From Candidatus Chloroploca mongolica (GTDB lineage Bacteria; Chloroflexota; Chloroflexia; Chloroflexales; Chloroflexaceae), in the NCBI RefSeq assembly GCF_004762035.2, contig NZ_SIJK02000003.1:124001-188000 (forward strand): a stretch of 64,000 bases of DNA, written 5' to 3'. The translations under genes were made by a program, and so were the position numbers. The notes under the pieces were generated by a model that saw only the letters and a list, made by a program, of their open reading frames with translations, did not search any database and was not told where the DNA came from. How positions within the stretch are numbered: the first letter of the stretch is position 1; each line of letters starts with the position of its first letter. Shown piece after piece: positions 53,301 to 58,350 of the stretch.

Positions 53301-53737
53301 ACATAGGCGAACGTGCCCGAGCCAGCATTCTGGATGTGGATACTGTTCCACCAATCGAGGGTTTCGGTCGTACCCGTGAAGGTGATCGGGTTCGCCGCCG
53401 TCCCAACGGCGTTGAGCGTCCCATCCACCCAGAGGCCACGGAATTGGTTAAACTGAACCACCACCCCCGGCTCAATCGTGAGCGTGACCCCTGCGGCCAC
53501 GGTCACATTGCCGGTGACCCGATACGGGCTATTCGCGAGCGTCCAGGTGGTATTGCTGCTGATTGTGCCGCTGACATCAACCGCAGCAGGAGGATATGCA
53601 AATGGCGTATTGGCTGTGGTTTCAAGCGCTTCGGCGGGCCTCATGACACTGGCCGCCACCGGGCTACTGCTCAGGGCAACCAAGAGCCCCACACAGAGCA
53701 GGCTCAACACAAAACGGGGGATACAACGCATAGCCAT
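44306..53737 (-). CDS. Giant RHS-repeat surface protein with beta-helix N-terminus (RHS2)
   Basis: The protein is 3143 aa, with the same domain order as RHS1: signal peptide, beta-helix super-units (397 aa each), PKD, CARDB-like, sandwiches, YD/RHS barrel, RHS core (RARQYDAAQGRFYSLDPLGF), variable segment, DUF11-like and Fn3-like domains, and the end YMVYLPLTVR. The signal peptide and first strands match RHS1 closely. The segment after the core, from FPFALLIWSYATYRTSC to KTWGETFF, differs in length and sequence and contains a Gly/Thr/Val-rich stretch. AAAGGAG precedes ATG 53737. It lies between the LRR gene and RHS1. A structural, adhesive or gliding-related role is plausible; no activity is shown. 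Confidence 0.88.
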   Translation of the reverse strand: MAMRCIPRFVLSLLCVGLLVALSSSPVAASVMRPAEALETTANTPFAYPPAAVDVSGTISSNTTWTLANSPYRVTGNVTVAAGVTLTIEPGVVVQFNQFRGLWVDGTLNAVGTAANPITFTGTTETLDWWNSIHIQNAGSGTFAYVTIAYAGYWESGGNAGLSKTGTGALDIQHSTIHATHGEGLRIAAGSSRFTSANNRFTNNTTGVVVGVNASFDDNTSTFADNGMDVYLEGGTITQPVTWNLNPAYSFYVSNNVTVGEAGELTILPGTVVKLAQYRMLWVDGMLRAEGTAEAPIYFTSWRDDTVGGDANNDGTATSPASDWWNHIEVRHAGSASLTYVTLAYAGWWEYGGDAGLVKSGTGDLTLQHSTIRQTSGDGLRVAGNTGLVALTDTLLVSNTTGMRLATAGQVSGQGNRFQDNSAYGLLQDVNDSFGYTGNAFAGNGTAAVGINGGTRLTDMLLSPAGNPFRIIGNTTITATTTLTVESGVQVEFTQFRGLWVNGTIHAVGTSTLPITFTGTTETPDWWNSIHIQNAGSGTFAYVTIANAGYWEYGGNAGLSKTGTGALDIQHSTIHATHGEGLRIAAGSSRFTSANNRFTNNTTGVVVGVNASFDDNTSTFADNGMDVYLEGGTITQPVTWNLNPAYSFYVSNNVTVGEAGELTILPGTVVKFAQYRILWVDGMLRAEGTAAAPIFFTDWRDDTVGGDANNDGTASSPTSDWWNHIEVRNAGNASLAYVTLAYAGWWEYGGDAGLVKSGTGDLTLQHSTIRQTSGDGLRVAGNTGLVALTDTLLVSNTTGMRLATAGQVSGQGNRFQDNSAYGLLQDVNDSFGYTGNAFAGNGTAAVGINGGTRLTDMLLSPAGNPFRIIGNTTITATTTLTVESGVQVEFTQFRGLWVNGTIHAVGTSTLPITFTGTTETPDWWNSIHIQNAGSGTFAYVTIANAGYWEYGGNAGLSKTGTGALDIQHSTIHAIHGEGLRIAAGSSSFTSANNRFTNNTTGVVVGLNASFDDNTSTFADNGMDVYLEGGTITQPVTWNLNPAYSFYVSNNVTVGEAGELTILPGTVVKLAQYRMLWVDGMLRAEGTAAAPIFFTSWRDDTVGGDANNDGTATSPASDWWNHIEVRHAGSASLTYVTLAYAGWWEYGGDAGLVKSGTGDLTLQHSTIRQTSGDGLRLNGSTGAHTLVRNQLTNNATGILVQNQAEALVVSHHLIEGNTNFGVRNVSSANVDARSTWWGDATGPRHASNPEGLGDTVSDGVLFTPWRTTPSSGQILAPRRDGTLVAGDWLRFSGSTVDDAQATYRWTFGDGRSFATRTPGLIAFPNPGVITVTYTATSDGGDDPYPDQQTFTVVPDTGNLPDLVLTQVTVPITLAVGQPASLSYRVQNTGQGAAGPTWQDAVYLSTDAQLDRTDQLLGAVASNRTLAPGASYEQTILVTLPTLEEGSYNLIVVVNDTWQVLELRRLNNEQATLITAQVPVLQAGVDQVSSYTTGRVEHFYRLNATGDGQHLVLDASRVPTTLEVSLRFGALPTRGTYDERISGGERLVVPAATAGQWYLLIAGNATTDGTYTIQYDLTALALTGSAPARQGTQADLELALTGAGFLSPLEIALVGPTGTVYEAQAVDVDSSTAARATFPAGTVPAGVYGVRVTHHAQTATLPTAVTLIEGGTAKLDLDLILPARFGYHQLATVFVEYTNSGDAPMPAPLLLVTATQNGQPGAIITLEQHRLSDGFWTSAMPQGFANDVQFLAAGETPGVLQPGETRRVPVYYAGWQRPWDFSYPPFDWEVKVLDATDTTPVDWAALKDGMRPDYMQPDAWEVVWANYTALAGNTWGDYVRMLSQNAQYLARLGQRVDDITTLQAFSFRQADGLSPIRVLANGIDGSVQAPGVGISFERSYHQPISRRFELGDLGRGWTHNWNQQITVSTDGTVSIIDLTGTPRIFQPDSRYSGRYLAQPGDQGILRAADGGHLLTETSGLVQFYREGKLQYVEDPNGNRITCAYTDVHLTRLSHSAGGALDLSYNAAGYLTSITDQDGRQTSYSYTGEQLTSVTAFDGQVTTYSYGNTGAANHALTSVGQPDGVTYTFTYDAQGRLASTYRDAEQERLSFAYANGRVSMTDALGHTSRSFFDAWGRAAKIENALGEAVVLHFNTIGRLVSVTDPTGLSTTFGYDIRGNLTEATDALRRTTRFVYERSQNLLGAVTDPAGNRTAYSYDERGNLNAITYPDTSREQWSYDARGNPTTWTNRRGNAISYAYDTAGRTTSKTYADASVVTYRYDARGNLIEAVDASGTTTLSYNEHDVLTRINFPHDRWLSFSYDAAGRRTTSTDQLGYELTYTYEAGRLSQVADAEDDLVRYTYDASGRLATQTLGNGVVTTYSYDAAGRLLSLVNAKPDESELSRFVYTYDRRGRRIEMETHYGMWRYTYDDAGQLLQATLTSSDPAIADQDLRYTYDTLGNRVRTTVNGVETSYDANALNQYTSVGEHTYTYDLDGNLIRDEGPGGVTVYTYSDDNRLIGVTRGGDTWTYTYDALGNRVAVDENGAVTHYVVDPLGLGNAVATYAADGELQARYSYGNSLLQRWTASEGTSFYSFDPLGNASELTNASTVVQNDYAYRPFGETILRTATIANPFEFMGAFGVLADPTGLHHMRARQYDAAQGRFYSLDPLGFASGDLNGYRYAMGNPVSFIDPDGEFPFALLIWSYATYRTSCGVVDVYHAGQDQLRQRREAELIDDPWDDRARLTSKDSLHSGMRNAETVIEFVAGETVGTTIGSAAGTTVETVVDVAWSATDRQKTWGETFFPCSFSRDPIPPPNPPAGSGTSGAGGSAGSQDPNEKISVAGFGTGNFVRADTLVTYRIDFENYPDATAPAQVVTIRDPLSTDLDWSTLELTEIGFGEVMLQVPPGRQEFQTVVDYTYTDDEYDFTLEVHVEAWLEDGQLNVNFTSIDPVTNLPPTVDKGFLPPETDPATGRGRGFVAYTIRPQPGLPSGTAIRNIATIQFDFSLEIDTNQVDPMDKSQGTDPTKEALVTFDRLAPTSSVTALPAVTPTTPFTVTWQGADDANGSGVASYEVYVQESGGAWTTWLTNTTATAAAFDGQNGQTYSFYVVATDNVGHRENKPAQAEATTTVTVQSRYMVYLPLTVR
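50838..52722. repeat. Internal direct repeat of RHS2, period 1191 bp
   Basis: Bases 50838-51531 recur as 52029-52722 without a difference seen (694 bp). A further identical tract of about 230 bp lies at 51830-52063 and 53021-53254. The unit is 397 codons. Confidence 0.85.
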
Positions 53738-53939
53738 CGTGGTGTCTCCTTTGCACCACGTTACACGTCGCCCCCTTGCTTGCTCGGCTTCCTCGCGTGC
53801 TTCCCTACACTGTTGATACAGTCTGACCTATGGGGTCGATATGTATGTGGTACTAGTTTCAGACGATCATTCCCGGCGCTGGGCGCAACCCAACGCAGTT
53901 TACCTCATGGTACCGCACATGCTCCACAAAAAAGAAACA

Positions 53940-53964
53940 GTGTTGCAACCACTGGTTGCAACAC
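53940..53964 (-). promoter_or_regulatory. Hairpin plus T-tract in the RHS2 leader
   Basis: On the minus strand GTGTTGCAACCA pairs perfectly with TGGTTGCAACAC around one base and is followed by TGTTTCTTTTTT. It sits about 200 bases upstream of the RHS2 start, matching the RHS1 leader. The rest of 53738-53939 is leader DNA related to 43943-44148, and no gene is seen in it. Confidence 0.65.
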
Positions 53965-54024
53965 TATTATGTAAATAAAAATCGTTGTAACTTGCGTAAA
54001 CCGTTGCCAACACGCATAACCTGT

Positions 54025-54065
54025 GCCAGCGAGGGGTGAGCGCGAAGCGCTCACCCCTCGCTGGC
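54025..54065. terminator. 19-bp hairpin after the LRR gene
   Basis: The arms 54025-54043 and 54047-54065 are perfect complements with loop GAA. The outer pair GCCAGC/GCTGGC is at the base here instead of at the apex. It begins 10 bases after the LRR stop. Confidence 0.75.
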
Positions 54066-54074
54066 TCTTTCCCC

Positions 54075-56120
54075 CTATCGCGCAAGAAATGGCACAAAGA
54101 CTCGCTGCACACGACTCAAGACTAGATCAAGATCCGTCACTTCTGGCGGTACTCCAACCACCGGGCTTACCAGCGTGGTGTAACCAGTCGCCTCGACTCG
54201 TACATACCAGCAACCCTCCGACACATCCCACCCGTAATAGCCCGTTGCATCAGTATGTTGGAAGGAGATCTCAGGGGCAACCGGGGTCAGTTCCGGGTTT
54301 ACAATCGTGCCCAGATCCGTTGGTGCAGGTTGACTCCACGGGGCGTCAGCCGCCTTCGAAAGGTGTGATTCACACGTATTCGGACGGGTGTCCGTTGGTC
54401 CGGTGCGTGGCATCCAGCCCGGGACATGGAAGAGGGTCACGCGTGCGCCTACAACTGGTGCGCCTGTCTCGGCGTCACTCACGATCCCACTTGGATCAAA
54501 GAGTACAATCTGTCCGATTGGTAGCGTCTCATCGTTGCCGTTACACGTGTAGGCTACAGTCAGCGTTCCGCTGCCAACATCATCGGCAGGAACGACGCCC
54601 TGATAGACGTCAGTATCAATCTTCTCCATTGGGTAGTTGCTATCAGGCGGTGACAGGATCAACCGCACATTGCTAGGCTCTACGCCCCCCGGACAGGTGA
54701 TCGTCACGGTTGTGGTAATGGCCGTCACATTGCCGCGTGTCTGCCGAATGCTGACCGTCCCATCTGGCCGGAAATCAACAGTGCCACTTCCCGACTCGAC
54801 GGTTGCCGCTGGCGGGCGCGGGGTGTACATCACCGCATCAATGCCAGGACGCACGCTAGCCAGCGTCACTGTGACCGGGGTCGAAAATTCAGCCGAAACC
54901 TTGTTGTCGTAGTACTGCGGGACATAATAGTGCGTTGGGTCAACAAACTGCACCCGATAGTCAATCCCCCGACCGAGGCCTCCGAACTGATAGTTACCGA
55001 CTGCATCGCTCGCGGTCTGACCAACGAGCAACCACTGCATTTCGCCGTGACCGTGTGGGTCTTCTCCCCCCAGCGCTCGATAGAGATGCACTTCTATCCC
55101 GGCCAAGGGACGCGCTGTTGCCCCAAGGTCAGCCGCGAGCCCCAAGAAGCCCCGCCCGGCGGCGCTGCTCTCTTCCGTCGTCACTTGCCCACTAATGCCG
55201 CCGGCCTCGGCTCCACAGACAAGCCCGGTTCCTTCATAGATCTCAACATCCTCAAGCCAATCAGCGACTGGCCCACTCGCTGGTTCGCACCAACCTGTAT
55301 TGTAGAAGGTCAACGGGGCCTCAAAATAGAAGATGCCGCTCTCCCCCAGTTTGGTCAGCCCGGTCAAAAACGCTGGCACTTCCCCGGTCAGGGGGTTATT
55401 GTGCAGATGCAGCGTGTCGAGGTTGTCCAGGTTGCCAAGCTCGGTAGGCAGGCTTGCCAGTTCATTGTTATTCAGATAGAGACCCCGCAGTGCGCTCAAT
55501 GAGCCCAGGGTTGTTGGCAAACTAGTCAACCGATTCCCCGAGAGATCCATCCAGTCGAGTTGGCTGAGGGTGCCGAGCGAGGCAGGCACACTGGTCAACT
55601 GGTTGTTGTCGATCCACAGAAAGGTCATGCGATTCAACTGACCGATGCTTTCAGGCAAGCTTGTCAATTGGTTGCGCGATATCATGAGCTGTGCGAGTTG
55701 GATCAGATTACCAAGATTCTCGGGCAACCCGGTGATCTGATTATTCGATAAAAAGAGATAATTGAGCTTACTGAGTTGACTGAACTCAGGCGGGATCGCG
55801 CCCTTCAGTCTGTTATTAGGCAGGCTTATTTGACTTACATAATTCTCACCGGGTACGCACCAGATCCCGTGCCAGGTACAGGCTTCGGTGGTTGTCAGCC
55901 AGTTGGTATTATTCGTCCAGTTGGGGCCATCAGTTGCCTGGTAGAAGGCAACCAGCCCTTCACACTCTTCCTGTGAAACGTCGGTGACCGTTGCACAATC
56001 AAACTCCTCCTGAACTGTCCCACCAGGAGGCGCAGCCAGCAGACTCATCCCGCCTGAAAGCAACAGGCTCAGCGCAAGGATAAAGCCAAGGTGCCGCATC
56101 CATTTCATCGTAGACATCAT
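54075..56120 (-). CDS. Secreted leucine-rich-repeat protein with Cna-type C-terminal domains
   Basis: The 681-aa protein has a signal peptide (residues 1-30). A plant-type LRR cap with GLVAFYQATDGPNW and a CTWHGIWC Cys pair follows. About seven LRRs of the 23-residue bacterial type come next (LxxLxLxxNxLTSLPxxLGxL). The C-terminal half has two carboxypeptidase-regulatory/CnaB-like sandwiches (around AGIEVHLYRALG and DAETGAPVVGARVTLFHVPGW). The end is RVFVPFLAR. A ligand-binding surface role is inferred. Two ATGs (56120, 56117) follow GGGGAAG. It lies upstream of RHS2, in the same orientation. Confidence 0.85.
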   Translation of the reverse strand: MMSTMKWMRHLGFILALSLLLSGGMSLLAAPPGGTVQEEFDCATVTDVSQEECEGLVAFYQATDGPNWTNNTNWLTTTEACTWHGIWCVPGENYVSQISLPNNRLKGAIPPEFSQLSKLNYLFLSNNQITGLPENLGNLIQLAQLMISRNQLTSLPESIGQLNRMTFLWIDNNQLTSVPASLGTLSQLDWMDLSGNRLTSLPTTLGSLSALRGLYLNNNELASLPTELGNLDNLDTLHLHNNPLTGEVPAFLTGLTKLGESGIFYFEAPLTFYNTGWCEPASGPVADWLEDVEIYEGTGLVCGAEAGGISGQVTTEESSAAGRGFLGLAADLGATARPLAGIEVHLYRALGGEDPHGHGEMQWLLVGQTASDAVGNYQFGGLGRGIDYRVQFVDPTHYYVPQYYDNKVSAEFSTPVTVTLASVRPGIDAVMYTPRPPAATVESGSGTVDFRPDGTVSIRQTRGNVTAITTTVTITCPGGVEPSNVRLILSPPDSNYPMEKIDTDVYQGVVPADDVGSGTLTVAYTCNGNDETLPIGQIVLFDPSGIVSDAETGAPVVGARVTLFHVPGWMPRTGPTDTRPNTCESHLSKAADAPWSQPAPTDLGTIVNPELTPVAPEISFQHTDATGYYGWDVSEGCWYVRVEATGYTTLVSPVVGVPPEVTDLDLVLSRVQRVFVPFLAR

Positions 56121-56163
56121 TCTTCCCCTTTATCTATAGTGTGTCAACGAAGCTTCCCGCTAT

Positions 56164-56196
56164 GTTGTCACCCTGAGCGGAGCGAAGGGTCTCAGG
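56164..56196. repeat. Dispersed-repeat-like GAGCGGAGCGAAGGGTCTC sequence
   Basis: TTGTCACCCTGAGCGGAGCG continues into AAGGGTCTCAGG. The same style of sequence (CCTGAGCG.AGCGAAGG.TCTC) is familiar from intergenic repeats of many bacteria. CCTGAG/CTCAGG forms a small stem. The rest of 56121-56371 shows nothing more. Confidence 0.4.
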
Positions 56197-56371
56197 CGTC
56201 CCAATGGCAGGGATGCTTCGCCAGAAGAGCCTTCCTCATCATAGCGTCTTTTCAGGGGATGGTGAAAAAAGGTTTCCTTACACTTTGTTGTTATTTAATA
56301 ATGCATGTAAAAAACCATGAAAGGGATGTATCGCCTGGGAAAACCTGCCAAAAGCTCGCCATACGGGGTGC

Positions 56372-57139
56372 TTATGCCTCAGGCTTAGCTGCTGTCTTGG
56401 GGAACCTCTCTGGCATCTGCTCAAGGACAAAGAGGTTGCCAGCCACCACACAGAGCGGGATCGCGAAGAGATTGACCAGTGGGATCGAGACGAGCACAAA
56501 GGCGACGACCCCGAAACTCAGGCTGGCGGGCATCGTTGCCCGAACGGTACCGAGTTTTTGGCGAAAGCTGAAGCGCCGCCGTTCCTGGGGCCCATCAAAA
56601 AAATCAAGGCACGAAAGCACGCCCCCCAGGCCAAACCATAAAGTGGCAAAGAGCCCCCCCCCTAGCCCTGGAATGAGCAACAGGGGTACCGTACAAAGCC
56701 ACCCCACCAGCAAAAGCAGCAACTTCTTGCCTTCAAAAAGCAGTGCCCGCCAGACATCATAGATCATCTCGGTGGCCTTGGGTTTCGCGGGGCGCGGCCG
56801 ATCACCAAGGATCATGCGCTCTAATTCTTCCGAAAGCTGGCTATACCAGGGGGCCCCCAGTACCACCCCAAAACGCACCAGCAAAAAACCAATTGTGATG
56901 GCCAACCCGACAGCCAGCACGACGCCGAGGATCGCCAGCACAACCCCGCTCAACACGGTGCTCTGGTCAAGTCGGGCCTGAAGTTGTTGCATCAAGGCCA
57001 CAAATAACCCGAGGTAGAGCAACGCTCCCACCACCAGATTGACCAGCACCGGGATCACGATATACCCCCAGAGGCGACGCGTCTGATTGATCAGTTGGAG
57101 TGCTCGGAAAGGATAGATTACGCCAGCCAGCAAGTCCAT
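56372..57139 (-). CDS. EI24/CysZ-like integral membrane protein
   Basis: The 255-aa protein has four to six hydrophobic segments. It starts MDLLAGVIYPFRALQLIN, contains LWGYIVIPVLVNLVVGALLY near residue 24, and has an amphipathic middle region with PWYSQLSEELERMILG. This matches the EI24 (CysZ) family, whose bacterial members include a sulfate transporter. No cysteine-synthesis gene is nearby, so the transported substrate is left open. ATG 57139 starts it, and it diverges from the act operon. Confidence 0.75.
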   Translation of the reverse strand: MDLLAGVIYPFRALQLINQTRRLWGYIVIPVLVNLVVGALLYLGLFVALMQQLQARLDQSTVLSGVVLAILGVVLAVGLAITIGFLLVRFGVVLGAPWYSQLSEELERMILGDRPRPAKPKATEMIYDVWRALLFEGKKLLLLLVGWLCTVPLLLIPGLGGGLFATLWFGLGGVLSCLDFFDGPQERRRFSFRQKLGTVRATMPASLSFGVVAFVLVSIPLVNLFAIPLCVVAGNLFVLEQMPERFPKTAAKPEA

Positions 57140-57271
57140 AGGATCTCCATCTCTCTGTAACTCACGTTAGTATTGTGTATCATGACATCATCTGACGTGA
57201 CGTGCAACTCGTGTGCCGGGTCTTTTTTCTCTCCAGGAATAGCGCAACTTTTCCTCTTTGCGACCTCTTAG

Positions 57272-57324
57272 AATGCAGCATAATGCATTATATGTAAATC
57301 GCAAGATAGTTCTACTGTAATGCA
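57272..57324. promoter_or_regulatory. Three AATGCA motifs upstream of the act promoter
   Basis: AATGCA occurs at 57272, 57282 and 57319; the first two are ten bases (one helical turn) apart. The palindrome ATAATGCATTAT occupies 57280-57291. They could be activator sites in the 57140-57470 gap. No gene is seen in that gap. Confidence 0.3.
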
Positions 57325-57394
57325 GAACACATCATTTGTGGCGTTATCTTCACATAACTCTGCTTGTTGATGGGCGATGGTGCAAGCCGTTTGG

Positions 57395-57422
57395 TTGACA
57401 CAAAAGCAAAGAGCGCTATAAT
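57395..57422 (+). promoter_or_regulatory. Consensus promoter of the act operon
   Basis: TTGACA (57395-57400) and TATAAT (57417-57422) both match consensus exactly, with a 16-base spacer. The leader to actA is about 42 bases. Confidence 0.82.
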
Positions 57423-57470
57423 AAGGAAAAGCTCTTTCCTGCACAGGGGTCCCCTAGAAGGTTATGAGGC

Positions 57471-58130
57471 ATGGGACAGATTTTTCCCCGTAACGCCAAT
57501 CTACTGGCCCGGCTGAGCATTTTTGCCAGCCTCCTGCTGATCGCCGAGATCGCCCTGATTACCGCCGTCTATTTCCGCTCCAACTATTTTCGACAGATTA
57601 ATGTTGCTGTCGAGCAGCCAGTGGCTTTTAGCCATCAGATTCATGCTGATAATCTGGGTATTGATTGCCGTTATTGCCATGTCTCGGTCAATCAGTCCTA
57701 TTTTGCCAACATCCCTGCCACTGAGACCTGTATGACCTGTCACTCGCAGATTCTGACCTACAGCCCCAATCTCGCACTCGTGGTTGAGAGCTATGAAACG
57801 GGTCTGCCGATCCTCTGGGAGACGGTGCATAAGGTGCCTGATTTTGTCTATTTCAACCATGCGATCCACGTCAATAAGGGTGTGGGTTGCTCGACATGCC
57901 ATGGTCAGGTCAATGAAATGCCCGTGGTCTGGCAAACTCAGGCCTTCTATATGGGTTGGTGTCTCAATTGCCACCGTAACCCTGAAGAGTATCTCCGCCC
58001 TCGCGACGAAGTCTACAACATGGAATATGTCCAGCCTGCCAATCAAACGGCCCTTGGGCAGCAACTTGTCGCTGAGTATGGTGTGATGCATCCCGATCAG
58101 TTGACGAACTGTTGGGTGTGCCATCGGTAA
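57471..58130 (+). CDS. actA: Alternative Complex III pentaheme cytochrome ActA
   Basis: It carries electrons within the quinol:auracyanin oxidoreductase that replaces cytochrome bc1 in Chloroflexales. The 219-aa protein has an uncleaved N-terminal anchor (residues 12-33). Five CxxCH motifs occur in order: CRYCH, CMTCH, CSTCH, CLNCH, CWVCH. The heme spacing and His-rich loops fit the cytochrome c7-like ActA. ATG 57471 is the first gene after the consensus promoter. actB follows after 220 bases. Confidence 0.95.
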   Translation: MGQIFPRNANLLARLSIFASLLLIAEIALITAVYFRSNYFRQINVAVEQPVAFSHQIHADNLGIDCRYCHVSVNQSYFANIPATETCMTCHSQILTYSPNLALVVESYETGLPILWETVHKVPDFVYFNHAIHVNKGVGCSTCHGQVNEMPVVWQTQAFYMGWCLNCHRNPEEYLRPRDEVYNMEYVQPANQTALGQQLVAEYGVMHPDQLTNCWVCHR

Positions 58131-58144
58131 CCCTGAATCACCTA

Positions 58145-58168
58145 GCATCCCCTCTGCCTGTGGGATGC
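58145..58168 (+). terminator. Hairpin between actA and actB
   Basis: GCATCCC (58145-58151) pairs with GGGATGC (58162-58168). It is in the 220-base actA-actB gap and may tune relative expression. The rest of the gap shows nothing further. Confidence 0.5.
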
Positions 58169-58350
58169 CTTCTTGTTGGAGACTGTGAAGGTTGCACAAG
58201 AGCCTCAGGTTGAATGCTATGGTTCAACTTCCGTGAGCATTGTGGTGAAACGTAGGCCGTAGCTCAGACAATGTAGTTCCTCGTTCGGAAGGTGCTGGTA
58301 CCTTCCCCTCGCCGAGCGATAAACTACCCAGAAGTAAAGCGACAGTGGCA

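Noticed and set aside
34568..53737. RHS pair as polymorphic toxin-immunity system
   Set aside because: No recognisable toxin domain after the RHS core, no small downstream immunity gene, and the last ~340 residues are nearly invariant between the two copies.
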